64,000 nt of DNA from Dysidea avara (GCF_963678975.1 NC_089279.1:29048525-29112524), one strand, 5' to 3'; positions 33,735 to 45,656 are shown, counted from the stretch's first letter. Notes: generated by a model from the sequence alone, not told the origin. Program-made: numbers and translations.

Positions 33735-34932
33735 GAAACAATGACTGGCAACTTATTCTTGTATGGATTAATAGTATTCTTAAGGTTTTTAACACTCATT
33801 GTTAGCATCCTATTATGCTAGCTACTTAAGCCCAGGTGCATAATGGACTTAATTTGAGAAATATTGAGCAGCCTAGAACATGGTTAAGTGAAGTACCTGA
33901 CCATGGCATTCTGCATCATTTTTATGATCTTATCACTGTGGCTATTGTGTATGTAACAAACGTAATGGTCTGGCCAAGCAGCTTCACTGTGCTCTGTTAG
34001 TCCTGGATTACCGATGTTTTTGGCATGATGAGTTGCTGTTGGTCTGATGTTGGATGAGGACAGGCTGAAGACACACCTCAATGCCAGGGGAGGGAGCTTT
34101 AACCCTTTTAACATCTTAAGATACCATCAATAATCAAAACACTCTAATAGAGCATTTGGCTAACTATTATTATATCGTGTACTGTGCAGGAATCATGTGT
34201 GATTTAATGCACAGGTGTAATTATAAAAGTGTCCAAATCATTACAAAACTCAGTGTATGTGGGAGCATTAACAATTGTTCTGGGGTGGATTGTTCCATAG
34301 TTTAACCACTGAAGGGAAGAAGAAAAATTTAAAACTGTCCACTCTAGTATTTAGTTGATTAAAATAGCCACTTCGTAGAATGGAGGGAACAGGAGTTAAA
34401 CAATCATCTGGAATATCAACTAAATGATGAATGATTTTATACAACATTTGCAATTTTAATTAGCTAGTTTCCTCTGCTGTGGATAGATCAAGATCAGTCA
34501 ACATTGTGGAAACACTGGAGAATCTATATAAGGAAGTCTTTATAACACTTTCTAATTTTCCTGATCTGAAACATTAAATCAACAATAAGTGGCCTAGTGT
34601 ACTTATCCAGAGCTTCTAGAATCTGATTTTGTTCCTGGGAACAAGACATCTGTAGTGTATGCTTCAAACTATGTTACTTTATAATTTCTGTTTCAGTGGC
34701 ACTTATATTAACAGCATAAAACCAACATTTTTGGAGGAGAGTGTCTAATTGTCTACAAACTACTGCTACAAATTTACTTTTTGACCTCTACCATACCTTT
34801 ATATGGTGATGATTATATGGTGATGATTATACAATTTGCCGGTGCTTCCATTGTGATCACAGCTTTATCAGATAAGTCTTGCACTGTTTTGCTCAGACTT
34901 ATCACATCAACTTTTTGTCTTTTGGTGCCAGC
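33735..34932. other. Intergenic; LINE fragment inside
   Basis: Apart from the LINE remnant at 34268-34453 and one CTCTAATAGA motif (34138-34160), nothing recognised. Confidence 0.4.
34268..34453 (-). mobile_element. LINE reverse-transcriptase C-terminal remnant
   Basis: The minus-strand frame reads LQMLYKIIHHLVDIP and ends FKFFFFPSVVKLWNNPP. This is the typical tail of LINE ORF2 proteins from CR1/L2/RTE-like elements. Only the last ~60 residues are present. Confidence 0.6.
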
Positions 34933-34940
34933 TTTGCCAA

Positions 34941-35306
34941 TAGGCACCAGCCTATTATGCTTTTAATTTTGCTTATTATGCTCAAATTGTTCTGCAGTTC
35001 CCATGTTTTGTTATGTTCTAATGGATAATGATAAACTTTTGCTTATGAACAACCGGTTAAATGTAAAAGTTAACGCCCATTGTGCTTCAAGAATTTGGCT
35101 GGATTGTAAACTATATAATAATAGTAGTGTCAAATTAATAACTATACTCCACTGCAGCATCAACTGTTCTGTCCATCGTTTTCAGTAGCATGCATTTTTG
35201 CTTACAGTATGACATAATTATTCTGCCTAATATGCTAGCATTATGCTTGATGCTTTCAGGCACCTATTATGCTCAAAGTTATGCCAGCATAATAGGCTGG
35301 TGCCTA
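34941..35306. mobile_element. hAT-like MITE with TAGGCACC...CTATTATGCT ends
   Basis: The ends TAGGCACCAGCCTATTATGC and inverse are flanked by an exact 8-bp duplication TTTGCCAA (34933-34940, 35307-35314) that fits nTnnnnAn. 366 bp, no transposase. Same family as 42833-43224. Confidence 0.85.
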
Positions 35307-35314
35307 TTTGCCAA

Positions 35315-36044
35315 CTTAATCTTATTGCTGAGTAGATTATTTAAACCAGTGGATTTCCTTTACATGCGTGAACAAGTTTTATCCATTCCATGCATCAGAC
35401 ACAACAAAAACTATCAATGAATAACCACGGATCCAATAGCTATGTGTATCACACATACTAAAGTTGTTCAATGTTTAGAGTGCATACATTATTTTGCTAT
35501 AATGTTGCCACAATCATAGAGAGACAACATAGTCATAAGTGACTTAAAAGGGCTAGTTGTTATGATGGGGTTAGTTGGAAAGTCAGACTAATGTAGTAAG
35601 CTAGCTGACCACAGAAAAGTATAAAATCAAAGTTACCTATAATTATCTGTGCATTTTACAGCCTACTACAAACAGGGATTTGACCTCAAGATCCTATCTT
35701 TTGATAGCAATTTTTCAGAGTCTTCCACTTTGGTGGCCCATGACTTGATTAAAAATTTCCTTACAATTTGAACATCATATTATTGTTGATAGTGCATGGG
35801 GGACTTAATCACACAGTATGCAAAGATGATGAACTGAACATTCTTTGTGGTTTGTTCAACTTGGAACCAATAGACAACTTGGTAAGCTAGAGTAGTCTAA
35901 CCCTATATCTTTCTGCACGGCAGTTATCAATTGGAAATCATAAGCTCATACCAGTCATTAATTTACACTTTAAAATGTTATAGCTATAAACAATAGTTTA
36001 TTTTAAAACATTATTTTAAACCCAACCTTGTACTACTCATGTAA
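35315..36044. other. Intergenic, AT-rich
   Basis: Nothing recognised. Confidence 0.35.
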
Positions 36045-36460
36045 AAATTACTTGGCCGTATCCAAAAAGAATGTATCCACAAAAGCGAAAGTAACTAGTG
36101 ACTAAAAAAGCTGATATCTGGTGTGACCAAGAATGAATGGTAATCCAACTATGCCTTACAATCTTACATTGGTCCTTTATCAGTGACTTGTACAGTCTTG
36201 CTGCATTCCTAATAAGGTCATTGGCTAGTAATTTGGCTGCCTCCTTCAATAGTCAGTGTAGGGAAAATAGGCAACCAAATTACTAGCCAAATTGAATTAA
36301 TTAGGAATGCAGAAATTCCAGCAAGACTGCATGAGTTAATGATAATGTTGGATTGTAAAACATATTTGGATTACCATTCATTCTTGGCTGTACCAGAGAT
36401 CAAATATAGTCTTTTAATTACTTTTGTGGATGTGTACATCCAAGCTATTTTGCATGGAGA
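36045..36460. repeat. Fold-back repeat, arms ~190 bp
   Basis: 36045-36250 and 36265-36460 are inverted copies with moderate divergence (AAGAATGAATGGTAATCCAA in the left arm and its inverse in the right; GTATCCACAAAAG / CTTTTGTGGATGT). The loop is only ~15 bases. The minus-strand frame 36249-36037 lies in the left arm and is not recognised. Confidence 0.7.
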
Positions 36461-37878
36461 TTTCATTCATTTTTGTATAATAGTAAAGTATGATTTTGTG
36501 AACAGAGTAAAGGTCAGACTTCATTACTTGTAGTTTCATGAATTTTCCTGGATAGGCCATTCTAATTGGACTGCAATTATATTTCTGGTCCACTGCCTGC
36601 ATCTTTGTGATAATGTGAAATTTCAGAAAAGCATATGGTGAAATGCCTGCATTGGCAGCCAGATTGAATTACATACTGGATTGCAGCAAATTTATTTTTC
36701 AGTGCCATGATTATATATAGCTTTTACTAACAAAAAATCTCAAATTGTGGATCAATATACTCTAATAGAACAGTCAGTACCTCATATAACATCCTAATTG
36801 AGCAGTCACTTCATTGTTACCACACCTACATCTGAAAATAGACAAGAAGCATATTAATTATCTATCAGTTGGAGTGGACACAAAAATAAAGCACATAATA
36901 TAGACATTCTAAATAATTTGATTACAGCATGCACTACTTTGCACACTGGCAGGAGATATCATTATTTGGACAGTGGATACTTCAATTTATGCCACAGCTA
37001 CAACTAGGGACCAGGGCTTCTTAAGTTATCTTACAGTCTGTCAGCTGCATTATGGAAATATAGTGGCCGAATGTACCTAGAAGATTAAAAACGAAGTGCA
37101 AAATCATATGGCTTCTTATTCATAATTGTAAATCTTGTGAAGAAACCATCCCAACTAATCTGGAAATGAATTTTATTTATTAAGGCTTTACAGCACAAGT
37201 GCAAGTGCTGAAAAAATCTGTAGGGCACCTGGTCCTACAGCCTGCGCACATTAGCATTCAATCAACAATAAAGTTTCTCAGCACCGATCTGTCTTGTACT
37301 AGCTAAGTGAGTGAATTAGTACTGATACAAAGATTTTTTGTCTCTAGTATGAAGTTGAAAACTTATCGTAGGTGAGGTACAAATCACGTGAATTTGCAAA
37401 AAAAAACTCGCAAAAAAACTGTTGCTACATGTAAATAACTCACAACAGTGGTCACGCTTGTTTATTAGGGTGTGTGCTTTTTTACTTTCTTGGCCGTGTG
37501 ACTCACTACTGTGAGGCTACGTAGCTATATGTAGTTATTAAAGTTTTGTTCACTATTTCCTTAAAACTACTTTCCCCTCTCAAGTTGCTTCCAGATTTGA
37601 TCTCATCACAATTATTTTTCAAAAGTTTCCTCTCCCCCCCACCTACAGCCAGTCCCCTACTTGGTGAGAACTCCCTTCAGTATCCCCCTCCACTATCTGG
37701 CACTTCATTTGGCCACAAGCTTTGACACTAGCCACTTTAACTGTTTGGAAAATCATATCACCAAATAGCTACGTACTTCAAACACAAATGCAAATTTTGT
37801 TATGTGTAGCTTTTGAGTAGCCAGACATGTGAAGCCTTTAAAGTACAACAACTTACGATGTCATAAGTATAGTCAATC
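36461..37878. other. Intergenic upstream of ML gene C
   Basis: One CTCTAATAGA motif with a degenerate second copy at 36751-36815. Otherwise nothing recognised. Confidence 0.35.
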
Positions 37879-37936
37879 TGATTGGGCAGGACTGGCAGAG
37901 GCAGAGAGGAGGCCGTAGCTAGATTCATCGTCTCAC
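37879..37936 (+). promoter_or_regulatory. Upstream block conserved between ML genes C and D
   Basis: GGCAGAGAGGAGGCCGTAGC and the following TAGAYTCATCGTCTCA occur here and at 46771-46833, upstream of two paralogues. Divergence in neighbouring bases suggests the block is kept as promoter or 5' leader. Confidence 0.5.
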
Positions 37937-38042
37937 TGCTGTGTATCTATATATATATATATATATACCTCTGGTCCCCGCCTGCAGTGTCCGGAGGTAT
38001 TGTTATTGTAATGGTCAGGAGGAGTAAAATAGACACGCCCTG

Positions 38043-40100
38043 ATGAAGGTTGATTTCGTTCTTGCAGCATTTTGCCTCATTCTAGTAAACGCTAACCCGA
38101 GCGCCAACCAAGACGCCAACCAAGACGCCAACCCACTGGTGAAAGAGTCCGACGAAATATCGTGTCCTACCAAGGACTTTTCTTGTGGTAAGTTTGTAAG
38201 TGTGCTCGTTTTAACCGTACACGTTTATCTAGCTATTCACAGCCAACAGCAGTTTTGATGTGACAAATCTGACACTCAAGTTTGCTCCTGACCCACCAGA
38301 GAAAGGAAAGAACGTCACCGTCTCTCTTACTGGGACTGTCAGTAAGTTCAGTGATCATTGTAATAATTATGTTAACTTTACTGAACAGGGGGTCCACTCA
38401 GTAATTAATAACACTGATTTTCAGTGGAGCCCTGCACACAAACAACGCATACATTCGATGGAGGGTTCCACAAGTGCATTCAAAATCTAATTGCTTTGTT
38501 TAAGTAGCAAGATTATATTTCAAATTTACTTCACTTTTCAGACAATAAGTGATAGCTGGGGCTCGTGGCGCCCTTTCTTTCTTTTGATGCAGTATGCATT
38601 GGTTCACCAGTAATAATAATTTTTTTTTTTTACAAACCCAAAAAAGTTTACACAAAAAAGATTGGAATTTTCAACTAGAGTAGGGACCATAACACATCGA
38701 TAAAAAGTACTGAAACAAGCTGGAGTAGTGCACAATATTAAATCACAGTAAGAAACGTTATATCCCTACTGTGCTCAATGGAAATGCATGCACAGTAGGG
38801 ATATATACATATAGCACTTCTTATTGTTTTACTGTGATTTAATATTGTGCACTACTCCAGCTTGTTTCAATACTTATTGTTATGGTCCCTACTCTAGTTG
38901 AAAATTCCAATTTTTTGTGTACTTGTAGTTGGTCATACAGAGGTGGTCTTTACAAAAAGAGAGGTGACCACTAAGTGAGGTGTTAACCGTATAAAGCGAT
39001 TTGACTATTTCAGTTCCCATTTCCAGTTCCATTCCACTATTTCCAATTGCGCATAGTGTTTGTGAACCTGCTGTGTTTACTAAAACCGGTTATTAGAAGG
39101 TGAATAATTGCATATTGACCTCCCTCTCATTGTAAATTAGCAGACATAATGGTACTGTTGGAAACCTTAGGGTGGAAATAGTAGCCTAATATTGGAAGCC
39201 TGTTGGAAACCTTAGTCTAAGGGTGGACATGTGTTGATTTTTGATACTGGTTCACAACTAGTGCTCAGCGGTAATGAAATTTGAATACACAGTATTAGTA
39301 ACAGGAAATTATCGGTATATAGTTAGCTTGTTACAGTGACTATTACATCATTTCTTGAGCCTAATTTGAAGTGGTATACATCCCAAATGCCAAAGAATGT
39401 AGTTCAGTACAAGTAGGCAGGTGCTTGTAATGTGGCAACCTCAGTGTTTGTTTAGGGTGAGGCTTGCTAAACCATCAACAAATTGAGTAATTAAACACCA
39501 AACACATTTGGTTAAAAAACAATCCTGTACTGGTATTTCGAGATACTGATTGTCACGGTATGATAACCAGTTATCTTAATTTATCACAATAAATGGTACT
39601 ACCGGTATATCGTCAAGCACTATTCACAACACTAATGTCTAGGTAGGCTTACTTTAAGCCATGTGGTGGGAATGTTTTGAATTATTTATGTGTTATATTA
39701 GAAAAGAAAATTACTGTCGGTGAAGTCCAGGTGGTATTAAAGTTTGGGAAGCTTACTGTCTTTGCCAAAACCTATGATGTATGTGAACTTGCTGTGAAGT
39801 ATGGCCACGGCTGTCCAGTTCTTCCAGGTACAGTCAGTACAATTATAGCAATTATGGTATACTGCAAGTTTTCTGAAGTGTGATAAATGTTGCTTATTTT
39901 CCCTCTGTTTAAGGTCCTATGATTTTTTCTGGAACTTTTGAGGTACCTTCAGATCTTCCTGTGGTGAGACAATGTATCAAACTTGCATGGCTATCTTCAT
40001 ATTGTTTCTTCAGGGAATATATAAGGTTACAATGGATGGCACTGACCAGGATGACAATCATATGATATGCGGCACAGTTAGATGTCAAGTTACCAATTAA
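38043..40100 (+). CDS. ML-domain secreted lipid-binding protein C (NPC2-like)
   Basis: Exons 38043-38187, 38243-38341, 39702-39827, 39914-39963 and 40014-40100 give 168 residues. Exons 2-4 have the same lengths (99, 126, 50) and phases as gene A. A signal peptide (MKVDFVLAAFCLILVNA) is followed by a short Asn-Gln-Asp-Ala repeat (NPSANQDANQDANPLV) that is absent from the paralogues and adds 13 residues to exon 1. The ML domain follows with EISC...DFSC, SSFDVTNLTLKFAPDPPEKG, NVT, YDVCEL, GCPVLP and MICGTVRC, so all six Cys are kept. The short extension VTN ends the protein. Intron 2 carries two small transposons. Same expected role as gene A. Confidence 0.9.
38566..38930. repeat. Palindromic fold-back element, copy 2, with flank
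   Basis: 38640-38930 is the same palindrome as 6455-6722 (GGAATTTTCAACTAGAGTAG at one end, inverse at the other). The left flank 38566-38640 also matches 6360-6450 and encodes TGEPMHTASKE on the minus strand. It lies in intron 2 of ML gene C. Confidence 0.75.
39259..39622. mobile_element. hAT-like MITE with TAGTGCT ends
   Basis: TAGTGCT and its inverse AGCACTA bound a 364-bp AT-rich unit flanked by the exact 8-bp duplication TTCACAAC (39251-39258, 39623-39630), which fits nTnnnnAn. No ORF. In intron 2 of ML gene C. Confidence 0.75.
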
Positions 40101-41164
40101 CTTTGTTGTGTTGTCTACTAGTGATTATTGTTTTGCTAGTCTTTGTTTAAAAGATTTTTCTGTTCAGTGGTTACCATATCAAAAACACAAAGTACACGCC
40201 CCTTACTTAGGGCACAATGCCATACTTTTCTGTGCTCTTAATCAATACATGTCGGCATCCTATAAAGCTCTTTGTGGATGGTCATTCTATTTTCTTACTG
40301 TATAGGTACTATACTTAAGGTACATGTGATTAGGAATCACACTTGGGGTCAAATACAGTGCATAGTATTTACTATGTACAATTGTAAATACTTTTGTCAT
40401 TTAGTTAAATACAAATATTTTTGGAAGCATTTAATTTAAATACAAATTTAAATAATAAATCTTCTTCTAAGTAGTCTTAAACTATATGCGTTATTATTGT
40501 AGCTAACCACTGTTACTAAATTGTAAGGCAACATGGTATATAGCTTATGCATGTACAGGCTGTGTATGTGTATTGTATGCTATTGATTGCTTCTAATAAA
40601 CAAAAAGTTATCAGTTCTTCAAATCTTTTATCTGTTAGCCTGTATCTCTCAGGTCAAAATTATTTCCCTGCAAAACTGAAAGTCTTTCAATGGGCACAGA
40701 TGAAGCCAGCACACAAAAATTTAGGTACTTTTGAATGCGTATACTTAAAAGTAGTGTTGACAAGCTACTGTATATTATGCTATGCATAACTGATCTTACA
40801 CTGTTTGTGATCAAAAATTCATTTGATTTATGGTAAAAGTATAATACAACCAGTTTCCAAACAACAAATACAATTACACAAAATTTGTAATTAAACATGT
40901 ATAAGGAAGAATGAAGAATTTTTGTATTATTACTAACGCTTTACTTATACCCAGTGATCAGCACTGAAGGTCTGACAGCAACTTGGCTGCAGCCTTAGGA
41001 TTACCTAACCTAGTTACAAGGACTCCTCCAGTCCATGAAGCCTACCACCTAATAGTATACAATTGATGAGCTCCTTCACCACAGTGGCTGTTGGCTGGGT
41101 ACTAGTCTTCTGTCCTGGAATAATATTTGACTAGGTAAGTAGGCTTAGAGGAGATCTACTACTT
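40101..41164. other. Intergenic after ML gene C
   Basis: AT-rich; nothing recognised. Confidence 0.35.
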
Positions 41165-41422
41165 TTGTACCAACTTATCAACAATTTCTATAACATAAAT
41201 ACAGAGAACTTATTGTCATTCTCCACAATCACCACAAGAAGAGGACACAACATGAAATTGTTCAAGCCACATACAAATTGTTTATCAAGATCATCCTTCT
41301 TTTCAGTTAGAGTGATTAATGATTGGAATTCTTTACCCCGATCAGTGATTGACTCCAACTCCCCTAATCAATTCAAGAATTTGCTGGACAGACACTATAG
41401 TAATATAATATATGATTTTTAA
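41165..41422 (+). mobile_element. LINE reverse-transcriptase C-terminal remnant
   Basis: The frame reads TTRRGHNMKLFKP, SRSSFFSVRVINDWNSLPRS and NQFKNLLDRHYSN before a stop. This is the standard C-terminal tail of many LINE ORF2 proteins. No upstream RT core is readable. Different family from the RLE element at 42.3-45.7 kb. Confidence 0.75.
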
Positions 41423-41754
41423 ATGCATATGGGTATAACTACTTTATTGTGTGTATGATTTGGATGTACAGGCCACACCTCTATCCAAAATTTACAATTA
41501 CAAATATAAAGTAGGATGTACATTTCAATCTGCTTGGTAAATCATGGACTTTAAACATTATATGACACCATGCACAGGTGAGTTTAGAACTCATGGGTTT
41601 GATTGATCTTGTGGTTAGACGTATACCTCCTTATCTCCTTTAAACATTCACAGAGTATTCATAGGATGATGACAATTTATATTGCTATGTCCAGGCAGTA
41701 CCATTACCAACTTTGTCTGTATATAGAAGAAGGGACATGATGTTATGATTTTTA

Positions 41755-42176
41755 AAAAAAGGAAATAATGTATTGCAAACATATGGAAATGCAAATTTAA
41801 GGTAACACGGTGCAGCAGTGAAAAGACTGCTGCTGTTAAATAGCATCAAAAGTAGTCAGCCATCTATTAATATATGATTTAGCATCAGAAAATCAAGAAA
41901 ATATTGGTGTTGTCATTTGGCAATTTCTTGAATCAGTATTTATAAATATTGCATTTCTAGTACATTTGTAATAGAAATACAATATTATAAATACTGATTC
42001 AAGAAATTGCCAAATGACAACACCAATATTTTCTTGATTTTCTGATGCTAAATCATATATTAATAGATGGCTGACTACTTTTGATGCTATTTAACAGCAG
42101 CAGTCTTTTCACTGCTGCACCATGTTACCTTAAATTTGCATTCCCATATGTTTGCAATACATTCTTTTTCTCTTTT
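41755..42176. repeat. Near-perfect palindrome, arms ~195 bp
   Basis: 41767-41960 and 41970-42163 are almost exact inverted copies (e.g. AATGTATTGCAAACATATGG and its inverse; AGCAGCAGTCTTTTCACTGC in the right arm). The loop is ~10 bases (TACATTTGTA). Only scattered single differences separate the arms, so it is recent or maintained by conversion. Transcribed, it would fold into a ~195-bp hairpin. Confidence 0.85.
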
Positions 42177-42248
42177 TAATTGTAACCTTATGTCCATCCA
42201 AACTTGGTAATGACCTTACCTATCAATGTCAACCCCCACCCCCGGGTA

Positions 42249-42271
42249 GGGGGGGGGGGGGGGGGGGGGGG
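42249..42271. repeat. Poly(G) tract
   Basis: About 23 consecutive G beside a short hairpin (GGGGATTTGACA ... TGTCAAATTCCCC, 42275-42309). Confidence 0.9.
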
Positions 42272-42832
42272 AATAGGGGATTTGACAAAGTTTAGTGTCA
42301 AATTCCCCAGTTGGGGCTATAATTAAGCTTGTCAAAATGATGATAAACGTCTTATTGATTATTAAGACAATATATAGTATACAAACAGGGGCCCAGACTC
42401 AGGGTTATCATACACTAATAGCCAGAGTGATCAGTATAGGAGCCCTGGCAAGACTTACATTACTTAACTTAGATACAGTACAAAATTAACTACACAGTAA
42501 CAAAGTTCAGGTCAAGAGGTCCAATAGATCCCACTCTGGGAAAGCTCTAGAATCGAAAATTCTGTAAGAGCAGAAGATGGCAACACAAGCAGCCTGCTCA
42601 AACAGTGACCGGACAGTTTTCTTCGACACACAACAAGCAGTAGCCACTTGAGCAAGTGTTTCTGGCATAAAGTGACCCAGACATCCTATCTCGATAGAAA
42701 TGAGACCAACAACTAATCCAGTGCGTTGAAGATCATACAGCAAAGAGCCATATCTTCCTTCTGAGCTCTTACAGCCAATAAGTGTTGCTGGGTATTAGTG
42801 GGAACGGTCAGCTCAAACAGGTAGATGGAATC

Positions 42833-43224
42833 TAGGGACCCACCTATTATGCTCAAAATTTTACCTATTATGCTATGCTGCACTGCTCAAAAATATTACC
42901 TATTATGCTCAAGCTTTATGCCTCAATTCCCAATAAATTTGCAGTTATGGGCACATAATAAATGGCTGAAGGCACATCCTTGCTCTTCCCCATGTGACAG
43001 AAAAGATCGATATACTCTAATAGAACTGTCAGCTGCCTGATTGTTCTATTAGAGTTATTGACTGTTCTATTAGAGTATATCGATCTTTTTCTGTGATATG
43101 TATTTTGACCATCAAAGATTTGTAGTATGGCTCAAATATTCATCCTATTATGCTAGCATTATGCTCAATGCTTTCAGGCAGATATTATGCTCAAAATTAT
43201 GCCAGCATAATCGGCGGGTCCCTA
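42833..43224. mobile_element. hAT-like MITE with TAGGGACC...CTATTATGCT ends
   Basis: TAGGGACCCACCTATTATGC and its near inverse are flanked by an exact duplication ATGGAATC (42825-42832, 43225-43232). 392 bp. It splits the nuclease domain of the RLE element; the coding sequence resumes on each side, which fixes the insertion boundaries. The centre (43004-43087) holds direct and inverted copies of the CTCTAATAGA motif ending in GATCGATATAC / GTATATCGATC. Same family as 34941-35306. Confidence 0.9.
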
Positions 43225-43493
43225 ATGGAATCCTTAGAAACCAAGACCAAGTCAGGTCTGCTAAGGGAGGTAGAAAGTTTGATGGGCTAGGAGGGCTGAC
43301 ACTGGCAAGATAACCTGGAAGGTCAGCATAAAGTTTTAAAAATTCTGGTAAATGCTTTTGAAGCTCTTGAACGAAAACCTGCAAGACTGAATCGTGCCTC
43401 CAGGTAATCCTACCCTGAACGAGAGCAACAGAACATCCAGTCAAGATATGATTTGTGGTAGGTTGGGGAGTTTGACAAAGAGCACACTTTGGA

Positions 43494-44129
43494 TTAGTAA
43501 TTATATTCTACCTGGAGTCCGGACAGGTTCATAGGAGTTGGAAGAGTATCACAACCAGCACATAGCAAGAACAACAGTTGTTTCTCAGGGAGGCCAAACA
43601 TTAATCTCTTCCACAAAGGGCAAGCTTGCTTCAGAGTGACAATATCTAAAAATTTATTTTGAACAGTTAATGGTTCAAAGCTTGAATCCCAATGTTCAAT
43701 GTGAGTAGAATGTAAATAGTCATGTGCATGGTTCTTAAAGGTTGCAGAGCGGACGTTGGCAACTGAAGCCTTAGCAGCAGATAGAGAGTCAAAGACATTG
43801 GAAGAGATGTCCGGACCGTTGGCTACAACAGAATGGCGTAGCTCTACAATCAGTGGATCAACTGACCGTTCCACAGCTAAAATGTATGACAATTTAGCTA
43901 ACTCCTTCAGATGGGGTAAAAAGGGAAGATTCAACACATCTGAGTGAAAAACAGTTCCAGGTGTACAATTACGGGGGAGGTTCAACCAACTCTTCACAAA
44001 CTTCAACACTGACAATTGTGCAGAACTAATAGATGTCACAGTAAGCCTCTCAACAGCCAAATGAAAATGTAGAACAGAAGTCACAAAGTTTTCAAAATCC
44101 ATATCTTGTATTCCCCACAGATAGAACAC
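43494..44129 (-). pseudogene. RT thumb and linker region of the RLE retrotransposon
   Basis: The open frame after a short break continues the element with FHLAVERLTVTSISSAQLSV and WLNLPRNCTPGTVFH, ending near CDTLPTPMNLS just before the CCHC knuckle. The matching segment of the fragment at 31127 begins at the same PMNL motif. Confidence 0.65.
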
Positions 44130-44246
44130 TTATCGATTCATTGTAAGAATTGTATGATTTGTTGTTTCATGTTGGCAGAAGCTGTCTTTTGAGTAGTAGC
44201 TGCGGATATACCAATAGTGCGGCCCAGAAACTTGGTACAATTCACG

Positions 44247-45239
44247 TTACAGATATATATTAACAGTATTCCCATCTGCCATTGAAAACACTGTAGAGGA
44301 AACCATACGATGGCCATTGAAGTTAAGGGAGATACATTCCAGAGGTTGGACCTCTAGACATATGTCAATTGCCTTTAAGACTAGTGAAGATAAAACCTGC
44401 TGATGTGACTTGACATCATTGGAGATGACAGTTAAGTCATCAACAAATCCCTTTGCTTTATGCAGTGACAAATAGCAAATCTTTGGAAGGGTAGCAGCAG
44501 CACTAATGGAGGTTGATGGCTGGGTGGAAGGTTTATCAGGGCGGTATACTTTGCGATATCTGCTTGTGTAGCACCATTCCACAACGTGAAGGTCCACAGA
44601 CTGTTCACTATCACCATTATCATAAGCAAGATCACAGGAGCCATCACAATGATAGGAAGTCACTTTTGCTCTATACCATCCGGATGGTGAATCATCAGAG
44701 GAGTCTGACCGTAACACATATATTGGAACCTCCACAGGGGGCAGCCCAATGAAGTTAGAAGCCAGTAGTTGAGCAGAGTAACCACAATCCTCTGAGGTGG
44801 AGAGATAAGCTAGCAACAGATTAATGGCTAAGTTGAATAAAATTGGTGATAGAGTATCACCTTGGAAAACTCCACGGTAAATAGAAAATACGGTTGTTTT
44901 CCATTTCTTGGTAGAGACATATGCTGTCAGTTTTGAGTAATAGCTGGTAATGTAAGAAACAACAGCAGAAGGTAACTTGATGTACTGCAAAATATCAAAG
45001 AGGTATTGATGACATACTGACCCGAAAGCATTTTTCAAGTCAAGAAATGACATGACAACGGGGTTCTTAGTAGTTCTGGCATTATCTAATAGTGAATCAG
45101 TACTAAAAATATGTTCCGTTGTGCCATTCACTCCGTAGAGAAAACCCTTCTGAAATGAAGGATTTAACAATCTGTTGTTTAAAGCAAACTTCTCTAAACG
45201 AATAGATAGTATACGATGAAAGAACTTCCCAAAAGCCAA
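44247..45239 (-). pseudogene. Reverse transcriptase core with a Tudor-like insertion
   Basis: The 330-residue open frame carries RT motif A (SFLDLKNAF), motif B (GVFQGDTLSPILFNL) and motif C (GFVDDLTV). Between B and C relatives have a few dozen residues; here residues ~148-262 are inserted in frame. The insertion contains GWYRAKVTSYHCDGSCDLAY then DNGDSEQSVDLHVVEWC, which has the W/Y-x-A-x-V...DxxYDNGD...V pattern of Tudor/agenet-type folds, and a Ser/Thr/Pro-rich linker. The frame reads through insertion and motif C without a break, so it is part of the protein and not a late insertion. The Tudor-like fold is my inference from motif pattern. Confidence 0.7.
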
Positions 45240-45656
45240 GGTCAGGGTAATGGGACAGAAGTTCTTGGGTCTCCTTTCTTATAAAGTAATATGGTTTTCC
45301 CTTGACACCAACACTGGGAGGGGGGTGGAATGTAATGACATCTTGGAGAATAGTGTGGCCAAAAACAAATGACAACTAGGTAGCTTCTTCAGATGGAAAT
45401 AGGTAATGTTGTCAATCCCTGGAGCAGATGTTGAGGAGCACTTTTCAGAGCACATTTAACTTCACAGGGATGGATTGGGACATATCAAAATCATGTTCAT
45501 GATCTGATATTGGCCAAACCCGAGGCCAAACCTCCTGAATCCAATCAGGAAAGCCACTATATCCAGCTGGAGTAGAAGCTATAGATTCAAAGTATTGAAG
45601 ACACTGATCAGCAGAGAAATCAGGATCCACCTTTTGAGGTGGACTGGGCAAATTTC

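Larger units (their letters stand above)
42315..45656 (-). mobile_element. RLE-type non-LTR retrotransposon, decayed
   Basis: Read on the minus strand: a pre-RT segment (SSTSAPGIDNITYFHLKKLP and KGDPKNFCPI across frameshifts, ~45.6-45.24 kb), an RT core (45239-44247), a thumb/linker (44129-43494), a CCHC knuckle (CALC...HILTGC, ~43.5 kb) and a PD-(D/E)xK-like nuclease (RPDLVLV, LFELTVP, KED, ~43.3-42.5 kb). This order is that of the R2/NeSL/Hero superclade, which inserts by target-primed reverse transcription. A 392-bp MITE interrupts the nuclease at 42833-43224 and several frameshifts make the element inactive. A truncated relative lies at 31127-31905. Clade assignment is not certain. Confidence 0.8.
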
